In this document: in pieces, positions 6,766 through 8,426 of the stretch | Numbering within the stretch: position 1 is the first letter of the stretch | Layout: every line of letters starts with the position of its first letter | Origin: Elusimicrobiota bacterium | Lineage (GTDB): Bacteria > CG03 > SLGR01 > JAGXOG01 | Assembly: GCA_027858455.1 (NCBI GenBank) | Contig: JAQICQ010000225.1 | Location: 1 to 8,426 of the forward strand | Reading direction: 5' to 3' | Length of the DNA: 8,426 nt | Program-made: the position numbers and the translations under genes | The notes under the pieces: generated by a model | Databases searched by the model: none | The model's input: the letters and a program-made list of their open reading frames with translations, nothing else | Told to the model about the DNA's origin: nothing

Positions 6766-6810
6766 TTAGGGAGAGCAATGTTAAGGATAACAATGTTAGG
6801 GAGAAGAAAA
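6766..6810 (+). repeat. 15-bp tandem repeat carrying Shine-Dalgarno-like motifs
   Basis: Three direct 15-base units fill the gap between the GH57-like gene and htrA: TTAGGGAGAGCAATG (6766-6780), TTAAGGATAACAATG (6781-6795) and TTAGGGAGAAGAAAA (6796-6810). The first starts on the base after the TAG stop. Each unit has a purine-rich ribosome-binding-like core, and the first two end in ATG. The third supplies the AGGGAG used by the TTG start of htrA at 6815. Confidence 0.75.
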
Positions 6811-6822
6811 GAGCTTGGATAA
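6778..6822 (+). CDS. Possible 14-codon leader ORF overlapping the htrA start
   Basis: ATG at 6778, 4 bases after AGGGAG, opens a short frame encoding MLRITMLGRRKELG and stopping at TAA 6820-6822. The second repeat unit gives an in-frame ATG at 6793 with AAGGA 5 bases upstream. The stop lies just inside htrA, whose TTG is at 6815-6817, so terminating ribosomes could restart there. It may be a coupling or leader peptide, or simply a by-product of the 15-bp repeat. There is no independent evidence that it is translated. Confidence 0.3.
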   Translation: MLRITMLGRRKELG

Positions 6823-8359
6823 AAAAAATTTAATTATATTGCTTGTGATTTTAATCGGAGGGTTGGCAGTATCGAGATTTGTTAAACCGCCTGCGGGGAA
6901 ATTCCCTCAGAAAAGCTATGTAAATAGAGGTGTTAAAAAATCTCCAGAGACAATAAAAAAAGAAGGAATAAACCGTCCGCAGTCGTTTTCCGGGGTTATA
7001 ATACAAATTCAACCGGCGCTGGTAAATATATCGGCAGTTCATATAGTTGAAGTGCAGTCGCCGTTTTACCGGTTTTATCACGGTGATCCTTTTTCGGATT
7101 TTTTTGATGATTTTTTCGGCGGCCGTCCGGAAAGGGAAAGGCCCGAACCGGAAACTCATCGCCAAAGGCAGGAAGGAACCGGGTCCGGGTTTATAGTGGG
7201 CGCCGAAGGGTATGTCTTAACTAATTATCATGTTATAAAAGATGCACAGGAACTTAATATAACAACTTATGACGGGAAAACTTATGATGCCGAGTTGGTA
7301 GGGAAGGACGAGCGTACCGACTTAGCAGTAATACGCATAAAATCTAACAAAAAATTTAATGTTTTAAAACTTGGCGATTCGGATAATATTCGGATAGGGG
7401 ACTGGGTTGTAGCCGCCGGCAGTCCTTTCGGGCTTAATCAAACATTTACTGCCGGCATAATAAGCGCTCTCCGTCAGGATGTTGATGTAGAAAATACCCG
7501 GTATAAGAATATGCTCCAGACCGACGCAGCTATTAATCGGTGTAATTCAGGCGGACCTTTAGTTAATCTTGCAGGGGAAGTAGTGGGAATAAATACAGCT
7601 ATATTTGCCCCCACGGGAGTCTTTTCAGGGGTTGGGTTTGCAATTTCCGTAAATGATGCTAAAGAGGTACTTGGAGAGCTTATTGAAAAAGGCCGGGTTG
7701 TCAGGGGATGGCTCGGTGTGGAAATCAGTAATGTTGACAGCGCAATTAAAAAGAATTTTGCCCTTGATTCTGAGAAAGGAGTTCTTATAAATCGGGTAGT
7801 TGAAAATTCTCCGGCTGAAACTGCCGGCTTAAAACGCGCGGATGTAATTGTTGAATTTAACGGCCGGAAGATTCAAGATGAAAATGATCTTCAGCAGAAA
7901 GTTTCAGAGACCCCTCCCGGAGATAATATCAAACTGGGTATTATCCGCGAAGGTAAAAAAACCGATATTGATATAACTTTAAGCGAGATGCCCGAAGAAA
8001 TTCAGGAGTTCTCAAAACCCAAAGAGCCCGAAAACGGTCAAATAGAGCAGAAAACCGCCGAATGGCTTGGAATTACAGTAACCGGTATTTCCGCCGGGAT
8101 AAAAGAGAGATACAGTTTAAGTACAGACAAGGGGGTTGTGGTCATTAATATTGATCCTGCCGCCGGGGGTTATGAAATCGGTCTCATACCGGGAGACGCC
8201 ATAATCGAAATGAATAAGATAAAGACCTCGTCCCTCGCGGGATTTAAGAAAGCGGCAAAAGAGATTTTGCTCAAAGAAGGTGTGGTATTAGATGTAATAA
8301 GAGGCGGCCGGCCCCTATTTATATCTTATCAGAAGGCCCAGTCAATCACCCCTCCCTGA
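6815..8359 (+). CDS. HtrA/DegP-family periplasmic serine protease with two PDZ domains
   Basis: This 514-residue protein would degrade or refold damaged envelope proteins. Residues 4-22 are a hydrophobic signal or anchor segment with no clear cleavage site. A long linker follows, including the aromatic loop FSDFFDDFFGG (93-103) typical of Do-type proteases. The trypsin-like domain (about 120-285) carries the triad H139 (TNYHVI), D169 (DERTDLAV) and S245. PDZ1 spans about 298-388 (RGWLGV, then PAETAGLKRADVI) and PDZ2 about 416-505 (EWLGITV, then AAGGYEIGLIPGDAI). The serine motif is INRCNSGGPL where the family has INPGNSGGPL: Arg242 and Cys243 replace Pro and Gly beside the oxyanion hole. TTG at 6815 is the only workable start, since an in-frame TAG lies at 6797-6799 and no other start intervenes. 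GGGAG (6799-6803) serves it. Confidence 0.93.
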   Translation: MDKKNLIILLVILIGGLAVSRFVKPPAGKFPQKSYVNRGVKKSPETIKKEGINRPQSFSGVIIQIQPALVNISAVHIVEVQSPFYRFYHGDPFSDFFDDFFGGRPERERPEPETHRQRQEGTGSGFIVGAEGYVLTNYHVIKDAQELNITTYDGKTYDAELVGKDERTDLAVIRIKSNKKFNVLKLGDSDNIRIGDWVVAAGSPFGLNQTFTAGIISALRQDVDVENTRYKNMLQTDAAINRCNSGGPLVNLAGEVVGINTAIFAPTGVFSGVGFAISVNDAKEVLGELIEKGRVVRGWLGVEISNVDSAIKKNFALDSEKGVLINRVVENSPAETAGLKRADVIVEFNGRKIQDENDLQQKVSETPPGDNIKLGIIREGKKTDIDITLSEMPEEIQEFSKPKEPENGQIEQKTAEWLGITVTGISAGIKERYSLSTDKGVVVINIDPAAGGYEIGLIPGDAIIEMNKIKTSSLAGFKKAAKEILLKEGVVLDVIRGGRPLFISYQKAQSITPP

Positions 8360-8402
8360 CCCTAACGGGTTTGAGGAAGGGGCTTGTTCCGTGAGGAGCA
8401 AG
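8349..8402 (+). terminator. Two adjacent hairpins at the htrA 3' end
   Basis: The first hairpin overlaps the htrA stop: CCCCTCCC (8349-8356) pairs with GGAAGGGG (8375-8382) with one mismatch, and ACCC (8359-8362) pairs with GGGT (8367-8370) inside it. Directly after it, CTTGTTCC (8383-8390) pairs with GGAGCAAG (8395-8402), with one G-U pair, around GTGA, a GNRA-type tetraloop. No T run follows, so this is not a standard intrinsic terminator. It may protect the 3' end, mark processing, or structure the leader of the next gene. Confidence 0.45.
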
Positions 8403-8417
8403 AGTAATTGGTTGATT

Positions 8418-8423
8418 AGGAGG
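8418..8423 (+). promoter_or_regulatory. Strong ribosome binding site of a gene starting beyond the window
   Basis: AGGAGG is a full match to the Shine-Dalgarno core and lies at the very end, followed by CAA. A start codon would be expected within about 10 bases of the window edge. The 67-base gap after htrA suggests the next gene may belong to the same or a closely linked unit. Confidence 0.5.
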
Positions 8424-8426
8424 CAA

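Overview
The window comes from an AT-rich bacterial genome and every gene reads on the + strand. The organism is probably an early-branching or candidate-phylum bacterium with an outer membrane or periplasm. That is an inference from the lipoprotein signal, the membrane-anchored HtrA protease and the PEGA protein, combined with a Firmicute-like holB-ricT gene order. The sequence alone does not fix the phylum. TAA, TAG and TGA are all used as stops, so the standard bacterial code applies.

Positions 1-2433 form a tight housekeeping cluster: the 3' end of a probable holB (DNA polymerase III delta'), a PSP1/RicT protein carrying the CxxxxCC and CCxxxxCC cysteine clusters, and methionyl-tRNA synthetase (HIGH and KMSKS intact, short form without the C-terminal tRNA-binding extension). 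A spacer with two imperfect hairpins and a T7 run follows. Next is a stand-alone class II aldolase/adducin-family gene (2546-3127) with all expected metal-ligand histidines.

A likely promoter (TTGAAA-17-TATTAT, 3156-3184) then opens a second transcription unit (3220-8359) of envelope genes: a membrane-anchored coiled-coil protein; a membrane-anchored PEGA-domain protein (ATGA overlap); a very large lipoprotein-type gene related to glycoside hydrolase family 57 with a glucodextranase-C-like module; and an HtrA/DegP-type protease with two PDZ domains. The overlaps and short spacings suggest co-transcription. The products would sit in or on the inner membrane facing the periplasm.

The most notable region is the GH57-like gene. 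Its two halves (4102-4992 and 4993-6765) are in the same frame and separated by one TAA at 4990-4992. That stop falls exactly where neighbouring units of a 12-bp tandem repeat have GAA or GGA. The catalytic region also looks degenerate: the expected nucleophile Glu aligns with Gly. The gene body and its 3' flank carry three separate short tandem repeats (12, 9 and 15 bp). The 15-bp repeat duplicates Shine-Dalgarno-like motifs and creates a 14-codon leader ORF that overlaps the TTG start of the protease. The protease has an unusual active-site motif, INRCNSGG instead of INPGNSGG. The window ends with two adjacent hairpins and a strong AGGAGG site for a gene starting just beyond the edge. No tRNA, rRNA, CRISPR array or insertion sequence was seen.
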